Assembly (NCBI RefSeq): GCF_047730075.1 | Contig: NZ_CP159831.1 | Span: forward strand, 2,917,173-2,981,172 | Origin: Njordibacter sp905182035 | GTDB taxonomy: Bacteria > Pseudomonadota > Gammaproteobacteria > Pseudomonadales > Balneatricaceae | Length of the DNA: 64,000 bases | Direction of reading: 5' to 3' | Part shown: piece after piece, positions 26,937 to 35,905 of the stretch | How the letters are laid out: every line of letters begins with the position of its first letter | Numbering within the stretch: the first letter of the stretch is position 1 | The notes under the pieces: model-generated | What the model saw: the letters and a program-made list of their open reading frames with translations, nothing else | Told to the model about the DNA's origin: nothing | The model's database searches: none | Translations under genes and position numbers: made by a program

Positions 26937-28088
26937 ATGACCAATAAATATCAAGATATTCGTGACGCAGTACAAGCCCTGTGCGCCACATTTCCAGCCG
27001 AGTATCACCGCCAAATAGACGAAGTGCGTGGTTATCCTCAAGACTTTGTCAAAGCCTTAACCCAAGCTGGTTGGTTGGCTGCGCTGATACCTGAAAAATA
27101 CGGTGGTTCCGGCCTAGGTCTAGCTGAGGCGAGTGTGATCATGGAGGAAATTAATCGATCTGGTGGTAATGCTGCTGCCTGCCACGGCCAGATGTACAAC
27201 ATGAGCACGCTATTGAAACACGGCTCTGAAGCGCAGAAAGAACGTTACCTGCCAGCTATCGCCAAGGGGGAGTTACGGCTCCAATCTATGGCGGTCACTG
27301 AACCCACCACTGGAACCGACACCACCAAACTTCGAACCACCGCCGTGCGCAAAGGTGACAAGTATGTGATCAACGGTCAAAAAGTATGGATTAGCCGTGT
27401 GTTACATTCTGACTTGATGATACTGCTAGCCCGAACAACGCCCCTAGACCAAGTGCAAAAAAAGTCTTTAGGCCTGTCCCTTTTTATTGTTGACATTGCA
27501 GATGCTATGACCAATGGAATGACGGTGAATCCCATTCGCAACATGGTCAATCATGAAACTAATGAGCTGTTCTTTGACCAGCTAGAAATACCCGCGCAAA
27601 ATCTTATTGGCGAAGAGGGCTATGGCTTTCGTTATATCCTCGAAGGGCTCAATGCGGAGCGCATACTAATCGCTGCTGAATGTATTGGTGACGGCCGCTG
27701 GTTTTTAGACAAGGTCGTTGACTATACCAAAGAGCGGCAGGTCTTTGGCCGCCCTATTGGTCAGAACCAAGGCGTCCAGTTCCCCATCGCTGAAGCTAAA
27801 ATTGAAATCGAAGCAGCGGATTTAATGCGCTTCCAAGCCTGCGAGTTGCATGACACAGGCAAGGCCTGTGGAGGTGAAGCGAATATGGCCAAATATCTGG
27901 CTGCCAAAGCTAGCTGGGAAGCCGCCAATGCCTGTTTGCAGTTTCACGGCGGTTTTGGCTTTGCCACCGAATATGATGTAGAACGCAAGTTTCGCGAAAC
28001 ACGTCTATACCAAGTAGCGCCAATCTCTACTAATCTAATTTTATCGTATGTTGCCGAGCATATGTTAGGCCTGCCGAGGTCGTTTTAA
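26937..28088 (+). CDS. Acyl-CoA dehydrogenase family protein of the itaconate operon
   Basis: A 383-residue FAD enzyme with the usual fold: MAVTEPTTGTD (residues 118-128, FAD and substrate contacts), ERQVFGRPIGQNQ (266-278) and the C-terminal QFHGGFGFATEYDVER. The position of the catalytic glutamate in most members (YEGT) reads YQVA here (Y358 Q359), while E241 in LEGLNAERIL matches the alternative base used by isovaleryl- and long-chain-CoA dehydrogenases. In Pseudomonas aeruginosa the gene at this place in the cluster is of unproven function; oxidation of a branched dicarboxylyl-CoA such as methylsuccinyl-CoA is a guess. Its stop overlaps the next start (TAATG). Confidence 0.88.
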   Translation: MTNKYQDIRDAVQALCATFPAEYHRQIDEVRGYPQDFVKALTQAGWLAALIPEKYGGSGLGLAEASVIMEEINRSGGNAAACHGQMYNMSTLLKHGSEAQKERYLPAIAKGELRLQSMAVTEPTTGTDTTKLRTTAVRKGDKYVINGQKVWISRVLHSDLMILLARTTPLDQVQKKSLGLSLFIVDIADAMTNGMTVNPIRNMVNHETNELFFDQLEIPAQNLIGEEGYGFRYILEGLNAERILIAAECIGDGRWFLDKVVDYTKERQVFGRPIGQNQGVQFPIAEAKIEIEAADLMRFQACELHDTGKACGGEANMAKYLAAKASWEAANACLQFHGGFGFATEYDVERKFRETRLYQVAPISTNLILSYVAEHMLGLPRSF

Positions 28089-29263
28089 TGCGACCATTGG
28101 AAGGGATCACTGTTATTAGCTTAGAGCATGCAATTGCTGCTCCTTTTGCTACGCGCCAATTGGCCGACCTTGGGGCTCGAGTTATTAAGGTGGAACGACC
28201 TGAGGTTGGCGATTTTGCTCGCAGCTACGATCAGCGAGTGAACGGTCTAGCGTCGCACTTTGTATGGGTCAACCGTTCTAAGGAGAGCCTCACTTTAGAC
28301 CTTAAACAGGCTGAAGGCGCTGGCATACTGCATCAGCTATTGGCCAAAGCTGATGTACTAGTACAAAATCTGGCGCCAGGGGCAGCCTCTCGAATGGGCC
28401 TAAGTTATGCCGACCTTAAAGCAGCAAACCCTAGGCTGATTGTATGTAATATATCTGGCTACGGAGATGGGGGGCCTTATCAAGACCGCAAGGCTTACGA
28501 CCTTTTAATCCAAGCCGAAGCTGGCTTTATTAGCACCACAGGTACGACCGACACTCCTAGCAAAGCGGGCATCTCTATCGCCGACATTGCCGCGGGCATG
28601 TACGCCTACACCAACATACTCGCTGCCCTAATTCAGCGCGGTCAAAGTGGCCAGGGGTGCAATATCGATGTATCCATGCTCGAGGCAATGGCGGAGTGGA
28701 TGGGATTCCCGCTCTACTACGCCTATGGCGGGGCAGTGCCACCCGACCGGGCAGGCGCAAGCCACGCCACAATCTTCCCATATGGTCCATTTGTTGCGGG
28801 GGATGGCAACACAGTGCTGTTTGGCCTCCAAAATGAGCGCGAGTGGCAGGCCTTTTGTAAACTGGTGTTGCAAGACCTCGATCTAGTCACAGACTCCCGT
28901 TTTATAACCAACAGCTTGCGCGTGAAAAACAAAAAAGAGTTAACAGATTGCATTACCTCTGGCTTTTCCCAATTGTCGGCCCAGCAAGTGATCGAACGCC
29001 TTGAAGGGGCCGGCATTGCCAATTCACAGATGCGGGATATGGCCGGCGTTTGGAAGCACCCACAGTTAAAATACCGCGAGCGCTGGCGACAAGTAAGTAC
29101 CAGCACTGGATTAATACCTGCCCTTATTCCTCCAGGAGGTGTCGGTCCAGAGCCGAGAATGGATCCAGTGCCCGCTTTGGGTGAACACAATATAGCCATT
29201 CTGACAGAGTTGGATTATAGCCAAGAGCAAGTAGCGGCCCTGCAGTACAAACAGGTGATCTGA
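28088..29263 (+). CDS. ict: CaiB/BaiF CoA-transferase, probable itaconate CoA-transferase
   Basis: A family III CoA-transferase of 391 residues. The N-terminal motif LEHAIAAPFATRQLADLGARVIK and VERPEVGDFAR are typical, and the predicted catalytic aspartate is D138 in RKAYDLLIQAEAG. Such enzymes move CoA from succinyl-CoA to a carboxylic acid. Context (hydratase upstream, citramalyl-CoA-type lyase downstream) points to itaconate activation. It overlaps both neighbours by one base (TAATG, TGATG), so translation is probably coupled. Confidence 0.84.
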   Translation: MRPLEGITVISLEHAIAAPFATRQLADLGARVIKVERPEVGDFARSYDQRVNGLASHFVWVNRSKESLTLDLKQAEGAGILHQLLAKADVLVQNLAPGAASRMGLSYADLKAANPRLIVCNISGYGDGGPYQDRKAYDLLIQAEAGFISTTGTTDTPSKAGISIADIAAGMYAYTNILAALIQRGQSGQGCNIDVSMLEAMAEWMGFPLYYAYGGAVPPDRAGASHATIFPYGPFVAGDGNTVLFGLQNEREWQAFCKLVLQDLDLVTDSRFITNSLRVKNKKELTDCITSGFSQLSAQQVIERLEGAGIANSQMRDMAGVWKHPQLKYRERWRQVSTSTGLIPALIPPGGVGPEPRMDPVPALGEHNIAILTELDYSQEQVAALQYKQVI

Positions 29264-30087
29264 TGCCCAGTTTAGACGACATATGCAGCTTATTGTTCGT
29301 GCCAGGTGATCGCCCAGAGCGTTTTTCTAAGGCCATAGCCGCGGGCCCAGGGGCTGTTATTCTAGATTTAGAAGATTCTGTGGGTGACGCAGACAAGGCT
29401 GCCGCTCGTGACCATGTTGTAGCGTTTTTAGATGAAGTGACTGATGCTCAAGTCCTTCTCAGAATTAATGCGGCTGACACCAATCACTATAACTTGGATC
29501 TGCCGTTGACCCAACACCCCAAACTGGCGGGTGTAGTTTTGCCTAAGGCAGAAGCAGAAAACACAAGATCCACAGCGGCAACCTTAAGTTGCCCTTTGTG
29601 GCCCATTATTGAAAGCGTGCGAGGGCTCATCGAACTTCCTGCTACGGTGCAGGTGCCAGGAGTCGCTCGTCTACTTTATGGAACTCTAGACTTGGCTTTG
29701 GAGTTGGGCTTAGACTCCAGCCATGAAGGCGGTCAGTCGATGCTCAATCAAGGCCGTTTTTTGCTCCTAAGCCAGTCCCTAATGGCGGGACTGCCAGCCC
29801 CTTTAGATGGCGTTTGTACTGCCATAAACGATCATGACCAACTGCGCCGTACAGCCCAATACTCTTATGCCGCCGGCATGGGCGGTATGATGTGCATACA
29901 CCCAAACCAGATTGCTATAATTGAGGATATATTCACTCCCAGTGATGCTCAAATAGAATGGGCTTCGGCGGTGGTACAAGCAGCGGTTACGCGTAATAGT
30001 AGTTTTCAATTTCGTGGTCAAATGGTGGATGAACCAGTGCTAAAATTGGCCCACAAGATCTTAATAAGGCGTAATGGGAATATATAG
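29263..30087 (+). CDS. ccl: HpcH/CitE-like lyase, probable (S)-citramalyl-CoA lyase
   Basis: A 274-residue TIM-barrel lyase of the CitE/malyl-CoA lyase group: LFVPGDRPERFSKAIA (residues 12-27), ILDLEDSVGDADKAAAR with the magnesium-binding acidic residues, PIIESVRGLIELP, and GMGGMMCIHPNQIAII. Family members cleave citramalyl-CoA to pyruvate and acetyl-CoA, which would finish itaconate breakdown. It is the last gene of the tightly overlapping operon; the MFS gene follows 110 bases later. Confidence 0.84.
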   Translation: MPSLDDICSLLFVPGDRPERFSKAIAAGPGAVILDLEDSVGDADKAAARDHVVAFLDEVTDAQVLLRINAADTNHYNLDLPLTQHPKLAGVVLPKAEAENTRSTAATLSCPLWPIIESVRGLIELPATVQVPGVARLLYGTLDLALELGLDSSHEGGQSMLNQGRFLLLSQSLMAGLPAPLDGVCTAINDHDQLRRTAQYSYAAGMGGMMCIHPNQIAIIEDIFTPSDAQIEWASAVVQAAVTRNSSFQFRGQMVDEPVLKLAHKILIRRNGNI

Positions 30088-30197
30088 TGCTTATTTCACA
30101 CTTAGAACATTTAGGTCTGGTTCTGAGGCCTGCTTTGTTAATGTGCCGTTGGTCGACATTCTTACCTACCTAAATTTGATTAAAAAAAGGATATTTA

Positions 30198-31331
30198 ATG
30201 GCCAAGTTTCCTTCCACAGCGCCAGCCCGACTTGCAACTCGGCTGGCATTTTTTACTGCTGGGTTTTCAATGGCCTGTTGTGCTCCACTTTTCCCATTTA
30301 TAAAGGCAAATGTTGGGGCCGATGAACGCCAATTTGGTGTTCTTTTACTTTGTTTTGGACTGGGTTCTATTATCGCAATGCCTGTGACTGGGCTCGTAGC
30401 TGCACGACGTGGCCCTAGATCTATGGTCATGTTAGGTGGCTTTGGACTTATCGTTTTTCTACCTGCTTTAGCTATTGCTGAAACACCTTTTATACTTGGT
30501 ACCGCTCTATTTCTTTTTGGTGCTTCTCTTGGCACCATTGACGTAGCAATGAATGTCCATGGAGTTGAAGTGGAATCCCAAGAAAAACGTTCACTGATGT
30601 CGAGCTTTCACGCTCAATTTAGCATTGGCGGATTGTTTGGAGCAGGATTGATGACCCTGCTTTTATCAATGGGTGTGTCGCTCATCATTGCTGCATTTAT
30701 AGGAGCCACCGTAGTGCTTATGGCGATGTTGTTAACCATTCGGCGTCTCTTATTTGTCAGTGCTGTGGAACAGCACCTGTTTGTATTTCCCCGTGGCATT
30801 GTTCTTTTGCTAGCGTTGCTGGCAGCAATTATGTTTTTAGTAGAAGGGGCTGTCCTTGATTGGGGTGCTCTTTTGGTTATTGATCGCCAATTGGCAGCCC
30901 CACAAAATGCTGGTGTAGGGTATATTCTATTTTCAGCTGCGATGGTGATTGCACGTTTAACTGGAGATCGCATTATTAGTGTTTTTGGCGAGTTCTGGAT
31001 TCTGATTGCTGGTGGTATTGTAACGATCTTAGGTATTTCTGTGATTCTGCTTTCAAGCTTGCCGTTAGTTGCTCTGGTTGGGTTCGTATTGATTGGTTTG
31101 GGGGCCGCAAATTTGGTGCCTATATTTTTCAGTGCTGCAGGAAGGCAAAAAGTAATGCCAGCTAGCCTAGCCATCGCATCTGTAACAACAACTGGCTATG
31201 CTGGCGTTTTGATAGGGCCCGCTATGATCGGTTTTACTGCTGATATAACGAGCTTGTCCATAGCCTTTTGGTTGCTGGCCCTGCTCATTGGGTTTGTGCC
31301 TCTTACGGCCTACTTGGTGGCCAAGAAATAG
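30198..31331 (+). CDS. MFS transporter
   Basis: A 377-residue inner-membrane permease with about twelve helices. The cytoplasmic loop signature is seen as AARRGPRSMVMLGG, and ATIDVAMN-like text (GTIDVAMNVHGVEVE) in helix 4 recalls the YbjJ/FucP-like branch. AAAGGATAT gives a good ribosome site. It is downstream of the itaconate genes on the same strand and could take up itaconate or a related acid, but the 110-base gap and the different base composition leave it open whether it belongs to the operon. Confidence 0.82.
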   Translation: MAKFPSTAPARLATRLAFFTAGFSMACCAPLFPFIKANVGADERQFGVLLLCFGLGSIIAMPVTGLVAARRGPRSMVMLGGFGLIVFLPALAIAETPFILGTALFLFGASLGTIDVAMNVHGVEVESQEKRSLMSSFHAQFSIGGLFGAGLMTLLLSMGVSLIIAAFIGATVVLMAMLLTIRRLLFVSAVEQHLFVFPRGIVLLLALLAAIMFLVEGAVLDWGALLVIDRQLAAPQNAGVGYILFSAAMVIARLTGDRIISVFGEFWILIAGGIVTILGISVILLSSLPLVALVGFVLIGLGAANLVPIFFSAAGRQKVMPASLAIASVTTTGYAGVLIGPAMIGFTADITSLSIAFWLLALLIGFVPLTAYLVAKK

Positions 31332-31366
31332 GTTTATTGATGCTGTATTGGTAACACTCCCAACAC

Positions 31367-32047
31367 TTAATCAGTGACTGTATACTTACTAAAAACACTT
31401 TTAAAGAAGTACATGCTAGCGGCAACAGATGGACCAATTCCTAAGGCGAATAGTACAGTTCCAAGTCCAACACTGCCGCCTAAGGCCCACCCAGCAGCTA
31501 TAACTGTTAGTTCAAGTCCACTCCGGACCCAAGCAATTGGCAGGTCTGTCACTTTTTGCAACCCAGTCATTAGACCATCTCTTGGTCCGGGGCCCAAATT
31601 AGCAATTAGATATAAGCCTCCACCAAATCCAGTAACTAACACACCAAGCACTGCTTCTCCAAGCTGTAACATAAAGTTATCAAAGGTTGGTAAAAATGGC
31701 AGTAGGAATTCAAGAACCAAAGCGATAATCACTGCATTTAGAATGGTTCCAATACCTGGTACCTGTCTGAGTGGTATCCAACAAAATAAAACTACAAAAC
31801 TAGTGATAAACGTAGCAAACCCAATACTCCACCCAGTAACATGGGTAATACCTTGGGCTAAAACTGTCCAAGGACTCACGCCAACACCTGCGGCAATGAG
31901 TAAAGCTTCCCCTAAGCCAAAAAGCGTAAGGCCTATGATAAGAAAAGTAACAGAGACTATAGGTGGGGTTATGGTCAATGCCTTCGGCGAACTCCAAAAA
32001 AGTGATGGCACTTCTTTAACAGATAAAAATTTTGGCATTAACCTCAT
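31367..32047 (-). CDS. YczE/YyaS/YitT-family membrane protein
   Basis: A 226-residue protein with about five or six membrane helices. GVGVSPWTVLAQGITHVTGW and LGPGPRDGLMTGLQKVT are the two signature segments of the YczE-like family, whose function is unknown. It converges with the MFS gene (35 bases) and is 56 bases downstream of the aminotransferase on the same strand, so it could be read from the polyamine genes. Confidence 0.82.
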   Translation of the reverse strand: MRLMPKFLSVKEVPSLFWSSPKALTITPPIVSVTFLIIGLTLFGLGEALLIAAGVGVSPWTVLAQGITHVTGWSIGFATFITSFVVLFCWIPLRQVPGIGTILNAVIIALVLEFLLPFLPTFDNFMLQLGEAVLGVLVTGFGGGLYLIANLGPGPRDGLMTGLQKVTDLPIAWVRSGLELTVIAAGWALGGSVGLGTVLFALGIGPSVAASMYFFKSVFSKYTVTD

Positions 32048-32103
32048 TTTCGATCATTTCTCACACTTATTAATGTTGATACGCCATTAACCAACTTAAA
32101 GGC

Positions 32104-33471
32104 CTAACCCTCTACTTGGGTTAGGGTCTGGTCAAGAGACTTCCTCGTCTTCTCGATCAATTCATCAATTTCTAGTTTACTAATAATCAAAGGCGGACAC
32201 ATGATCATACTGTCCCCCACAGCCCGCATAACCAAGCCGTTAGCCAAGGCATAATCACGACAAATACCACCAATACCTACCTCTTTAGGGTAATTGGCAT
32301 GGCTCTCTTTATCCTTTACTAGCTCTATCGCCGCCATTAAACCAATGCCACGAATTTGGCCAACTAGGGGATGATCCCGCAATTCGGCTAACCGTTGCTG
32401 CAGGTATGGTCCAGTTTCATCTCGAACCAGCGCTATCATACCTTCATTTTCAATAATACTGACGTTAGCCGAAGCTACTGCTGCCGCAACTGGGTGGCCA
32501 GAATAGGTATAACCGTGGGCAAACTCACCACTTTCTATCACTACCTTAGCCACTCGGTCACTAATCAATACACCACCAATAGGCATATAACCTGAAGATA
32601 GGCCCTTAGCAATAGTCATAAGGTCTGCCTCAATACCAAGGGTTTCACATGCAAACCAGTTACCTGTGCGGCCAAAACCAGTAATCACTTCGTCAGCAAT
32701 GAGTAATATGTCGTATTTTTTACAGATGCGCTGGATTTCTGGCCAGTAGCTCGCTGGTGGCACAATAACGGCACCTGCACCCTGTACTGGTTCACCAATA
32801 AAGGCGCCCACGTTTTCTGCACCACACTCAATAATTTTGGTTTCTAGGGCTTGTGCCGCTCGTAACCCTAGCTGCTCTTCAGTTTCACCAGCCAAGGCTT
32901 CGTGATACCAATGAGGCTGCATGATGTGCTCAATGCCATCAATGATACCACCCTGGTCGTGCATGCCTTTCATGCCCCCTAAGCTCATGGAGGCCATGGT
33001 GCTGCCGTGATATGCATTGTCACGAGATATGATAATACGCTTATTTGGTTGGCCTTTGGCCTGCCAATAGTGACGAACCATGCGCACGTTAGTGTCGTTA
33101 GACTCAGAGCCAGAACCAGTGAAAAATACGTGACTGATATGATCAGGCGCTAGTTTTTTAAGCTGTGCAGCTAATTTAATGACTGGTGGGTGTGCCGTAC
33201 CAAAAAAGCTATTATAGTAAGGTAGTTCGCGCATTTGCTTGGCAGCTACATCGGCTAACTCATGACGCCCATATCCAATGTTTACACACCAAAGACCTGC
33301 CATACCATCTAGCACTTTACCGCCTTCAGAATCGTATATATAACAGCCGTCTGCGCCAGTGATGATGCGCGTGCCTTTTTCGTGCATGGCTTTCGAATCA
33401 GTGAACGGGTGCATGTAATGCTGCTTGTCGAGTTCTTGTAGTGCTTTAGTGTCGTGTTGTTTTGCGTTCAT
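32104..33471 (-). CDS. spuC: Class III aminotransferase, SpuC-like putrescine/polyamine-pyruvate transaminase
   Basis: A PLP enzyme of 455 residues. PLP-phosphate segment GSGSESNDTN (119-128), D260 in LLIADEVITGFGRTG contacts the PLP nitrogen, and K289 in TIAKGLSSGYMP forms the Schiff base. The N-terminal HPFTDSKAMHEKGTRIITGA is typical of the SpuC group, which moves an amino group from putrescine or related diamines to pyruvate. It lies 15 bases after the puuA-like gene, so it is in the same operon. A beta-alanine or GABA transaminase role is the main alternative. Confidence 0.87.
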   Translation of the reverse strand: MNAKQHDTKALQELDKQHYMHPFTDSKAMHEKGTRIITGADGCYIYDSEGGKVLDGMAGLWCVNIGYGRHELADVAAKQMRELPYYNSFFGTAHPPVIKLAAQLKKLAPDHISHVFFTGSGSESNDTNVRMVRHYWQAKGQPNKRIIISRDNAYHGSTMASMSLGGMKGMHDQGGIIDGIEHIMQPHWYHEALAGETEEQLGLRAAQALETKIIECGAENVGAFIGEPVQGAGAVIVPPASYWPEIQRICKKYDILLIADEVITGFGRTGNWFACETLGIEADLMTIAKGLSSGYMPIGGVLISDRVAKVVIESGEFAHGYTYSGHPVAAAVASANVSIIENEGMIALVRDETGPYLQQRLAELRDHPLVGQIRGIGLMAAIELVKDKESHANYPKEVGIGGICRDYALANGLVMRAVGDSMIMCPPLIISKLEIDELIEKTRKSLDQTLTQVEG

Positions 33472-33486
33472 TTTATTAATTTCCTC

Positions 33487-34830
33487 TTAAACACTTAATA
33501 GCAGATATTCACGTTCCCAAGAACTGATGACCTGCATAAAATTATCATTTTCTTTTTCTTTCACAGATAAATACGCTTTCACAAATCGATCACCAAATAT
33601 TTCTCGTAATGGCTCACATCGATCTAACTGAATAAGGGCCTCAGTTAGGCTGCGGGGTAATTCTCTTGTACCTTTATCGTAGGCGCTACCTTCAACAGGG
33701 GCGCTAGGCTCCAACTTTTCTTGCATGCCTAAATAACCACAAGCTAAGGTTGCTGCCATAGCCAAATAAGGGTTTGCGTCGGCGCCTCCTACTCTGTTCT
33801 CAACACGAATATTAGGGCCTGTTTTTTCTGGCACTCGTAAACCGACAGTACGATTATCGAAGCCCCAGTGCATGTTCACTGGTGCCGATTCGTCCTTCAA
33901 AAAGCGTCGGTAAGAGTTTACGTTAGGAGCAAATAAAGCGGTGGCCGCTTTGGTGTATTTTTGTAAGCCACCAATATAGTGTTTGAGGACATCACTGATG
34001 CCGCCATCTGCACCTACAAAGATATTGTTGCCCTGCGCATCCAATACACTTTGATGTATATGCATGGAGCTGCCAGCTTGGTTTTGTAATGGCTTAGCCA
34101 TAAAGGTAGCCGATAAATCGTGTTTGAAAGCGGCTTCTCGCAAGGTACGCTTAAACAAGAACACCTGATCAGCAAGAGATAAGGCTTCACCATGGCGGAA
34201 GTTAATTTCCATCTGCCCTAAACCTTCTTCATGGATCAGAGTTTCTAGATCGAGATTCTGCGCTTCGCAGTAGTCGTAAACGTCTTCAAATAATGGGTCA
34301 AATTCATTCACAGCATCTATACTATAAGACTGACGGCCGGTTTCAGCACGGCCAGTTCGCCCTATCGGTGGTTGCAGAGGAGAGTCTGGGTTCATACTTT
34401 TTTGGGTAAGGTAAAACTCAGCTTCTGGCGCCACAATAGGTGTGAGTCCCAAGTCTGAATATAATTTAAGTACCTTTCGCAATATCGTTCGTGGTGCCAG
34501 ATCAACCAATTCGCCATGGATATCATAACAATCATGAATAATTTGTGCCGTAGGCTCACTCGCCCAGGGCAATAGATGGGCTGCATTAGGGTCTGGCTTT
34601 AGGTAGACATCAATTTCTGCGGGGTCAATCATGCTGTAATCGTCTAAATAGTCCCCCGTAACTGTGGCTACCAATACACCTTCTGGCAAGCGGATGCCCG
34701 CATCATCGCAAAACTTAGATGCAGGCATAATTTTACCCCGCGCAATACCCGTAAGGTCGCTAACAATGCATTCAACTTCCGTTATTTTATGTTCTTTTAG
34801 CCATGCTTTTAGGCCATTAAAATTGGTCAT
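33487..34830 (-). CDS. puuA: Glutamine-synthetase-like gamma-glutamylpolyamine ligase
   Basis: A 447-residue glutamine synthetase homologue. The ATP/ammonia fold is seen in VAPEAEFYLTQKS, LIHEEGLGQMEINFRHG, AKPLQNQAGSSMHIHQSV and VNSYRRFLKDESAPVN; the adenylylation-site region of true GlnA is missing, as in PuuA. The enzyme would glutamylate putrescine or spermidine at ATP cost. Neighbours puuD (4 bases before) and spuC (15 bases after) define a polyamine operon. A gamma-glutamylmethylamide synthetase, which has the same fold, is a possible alternative given the tmm gene 13 kb away. Confidence 0.84.
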   Translation of the reverse strand: MTNFNGLKAWLKEHKITEVECIVSDLTGIARGKIMPASKFCDDAGIRLPEGVLVATVTGDYLDDYSMIDPAEIDVYLKPDPNAAHLLPWASEPTAQIIHDCYDIHGELVDLAPRTILRKVLKLYSDLGLTPIVAPEAEFYLTQKSMNPDSPLQPPIGRTGRAETGRQSYSIDAVNEFDPLFEDVYDYCEAQNLDLETLIHEEGLGQMEINFRHGEALSLADQVFLFKRTLREAAFKHDLSATFMAKPLQNQAGSSMHIHQSVLDAQGNNIFVGADGGISDVLKHYIGGLQKYTKAATALFAPNVNSYRRFLKDESAPVNMHWGFDNRTVGLRVPEKTGPNIRVENRVGGADANPYLAMAATLACGYLGMQEKLEPSAPVEGSAYDKGTRELPRSLTEALIQLDRCEPLREIFGDRFVKAYLSVKEKENDNFMQVISSWEREYLLLSV

Positions 34831-34833
34831 AGA

Positions 34834-35604
34834 TCACCGACTGCCTTGGCTTTGCAAACGACCATTACAGGCGCTAGCAAAGGCAGAAAAAATAGATTGA
34901 TAGAGGTCGTCGTTAGTTGCTTGGTACTCTGGATGCCATTGCACTGCTAGGTTAAAGGTTTGGCTATTGGGGTCGGTGATGGCTTCAACTAAACCATCCT
35001 CAGACATCGCTTCAACCCTTAGGCCTTTACCCACCTGATGGACACCCTGCCCATGTAACGAGTTTACCCGAACCTCTGACATACCGAACAACTGCTGGAG
35101 TAAACCGTCGTTAGCTAAGGTGACACTGTGGCTGTGGCCATATTGAATTTCTATTGCATCAGCTTTGTTTTCCCGATGGTCATTATAGCAATCCAGTTCT
35201 TGCACATGCTGATGTAAACTTCCACCATAGGCCACGTTCATTTCTTGAAAACCTCGACAAATGGCCAGTAAGGGCACTCCCTGCTTTATAGCCGCTGGAA
35301 TGAGCGCTAATGCTAGGCTATCTCTAGCCTTATCATGCTGGGTTCCTGCACGACTGACTGCGCCATAATGATGTGGCTCAACGTTGCTGTATCCACCAGG
35401 TAAAAGCACACCGTGAAGGTGGGTTAATAAGGCGTCTATGTCCATATCTAATTGGTTATCTGCATTAGTTAAGGCTGGAATTAAGACCGGCACCGCTCCC
35501 ATTGCATCAACCACGGCACGGGCGTATTTCTCGCTCACGCGGTGGTAAGGATGTAGGCCATCTTGGTTTACTTCACACACAAGGCCGATGAGAGGTTTAG
35601 ACAT
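34834..35604 (-). CDS. puuD: Gamma-glutamyl-GABA hydrolase (class I glutamine amidotransferase)
   Basis: Hydrolyses gamma-glutamyl-GABA to glutamate and GABA in the Puu pathway (not the urate enzyme of the same name). The nucleophile lies in LLAICRGFQEMNVAYGG, and the His-Glu pair in VQWHPEYQA; NSLHGQGVHQVGKGLRVEA is typical of the family. I chose the ATG at 35604 (MSKPLIGLVCEVNQ, 256 residues) because homologues start there; a TTG at 35634 is in frame, with GAGGA too close to it to be decisive. First gene of the minus-strand operon. Confidence 0.88.
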   Translation of the reverse strand: MSKPLIGLVCEVNQDGLHPYHRVSEKYARAVVDAMGAVPVLIPALTNADNQLDMDIDALLTHLHGVLLPGGYSNVEPHHYGAVSRAGTQHDKARDSLALALIPAAIKQGVPLLAICRGFQEMNVAYGGSLHQHVQELDCYNDHRENKADAIEIQYGHSHSVTLANDGLLQQLFGMSEVRVNSLHGQGVHQVGKGLRVEAMSEDGLVEAITDPNSQTFNLAVQWHPEYQATNDDLYQSIFSAFASACNGRLQSQGSR

Positions 35605-35634
35605 ATAGGTAGCGCTAAATAACGATTGACTCAA

Positions 35635-35905
35635 GTCCTCGACAATAGCATAAACCGGTTTTAATCTTCAAGTTATATGTATATTATTATGAACACTTTG
35701 ATGAAGCCAACAATGCTTTTATGAATTATATTCAAGTTATTGTTTTATAGCAGTTAATTTAATATTTATGTTCATTAATGAATAAATTTAATGTTCTTTT
35801 TATACAAATTAATTGTATTATTTCAAACATATCGTTTTAGAAGCTTGTCTATCGCCACCTTTCTGATACCATCTCAGAAAACCCTATTAAAAGAGATTTT
35901 AAACC
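35635..35905. promoter_or_regulatory. AT-rich divergent control region with PuuR-like sites
   Basis: This 271-base gap separates the two divergent polyamine operons. Three sites share TGTTC/GAACA within A/T-rich flanks: ATATTATTATGAACA at 35681-35695, and on the other strand at 35769-35783 (TGTTCATTAATGAAT) and 35792-35806 (TGTTCTTTTTATACA). As I remember it, the E. coli PuuR site is AAAATATAATGAACA; the first matches 12 of 15 and the others 10 of 15. With a puuR gene 3 kb away, control of both operons from here is likely. In so A/T-rich a region chance matches are possible. Confidence 0.5.

Noticed and set aside
30614..31174. 186-codon frame opposite the MFS gene
   Set aside because: Asn/Thr/Ile/Pro-rich shadow typical of antisense to hydrophobic codons.
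31374..32090. 238-codon frame opposite the YczE-like gene
   Set aside because: It is the antisense shadow of a recognised membrane protein; Ser/Thr/Pro-rich composition without domain features.
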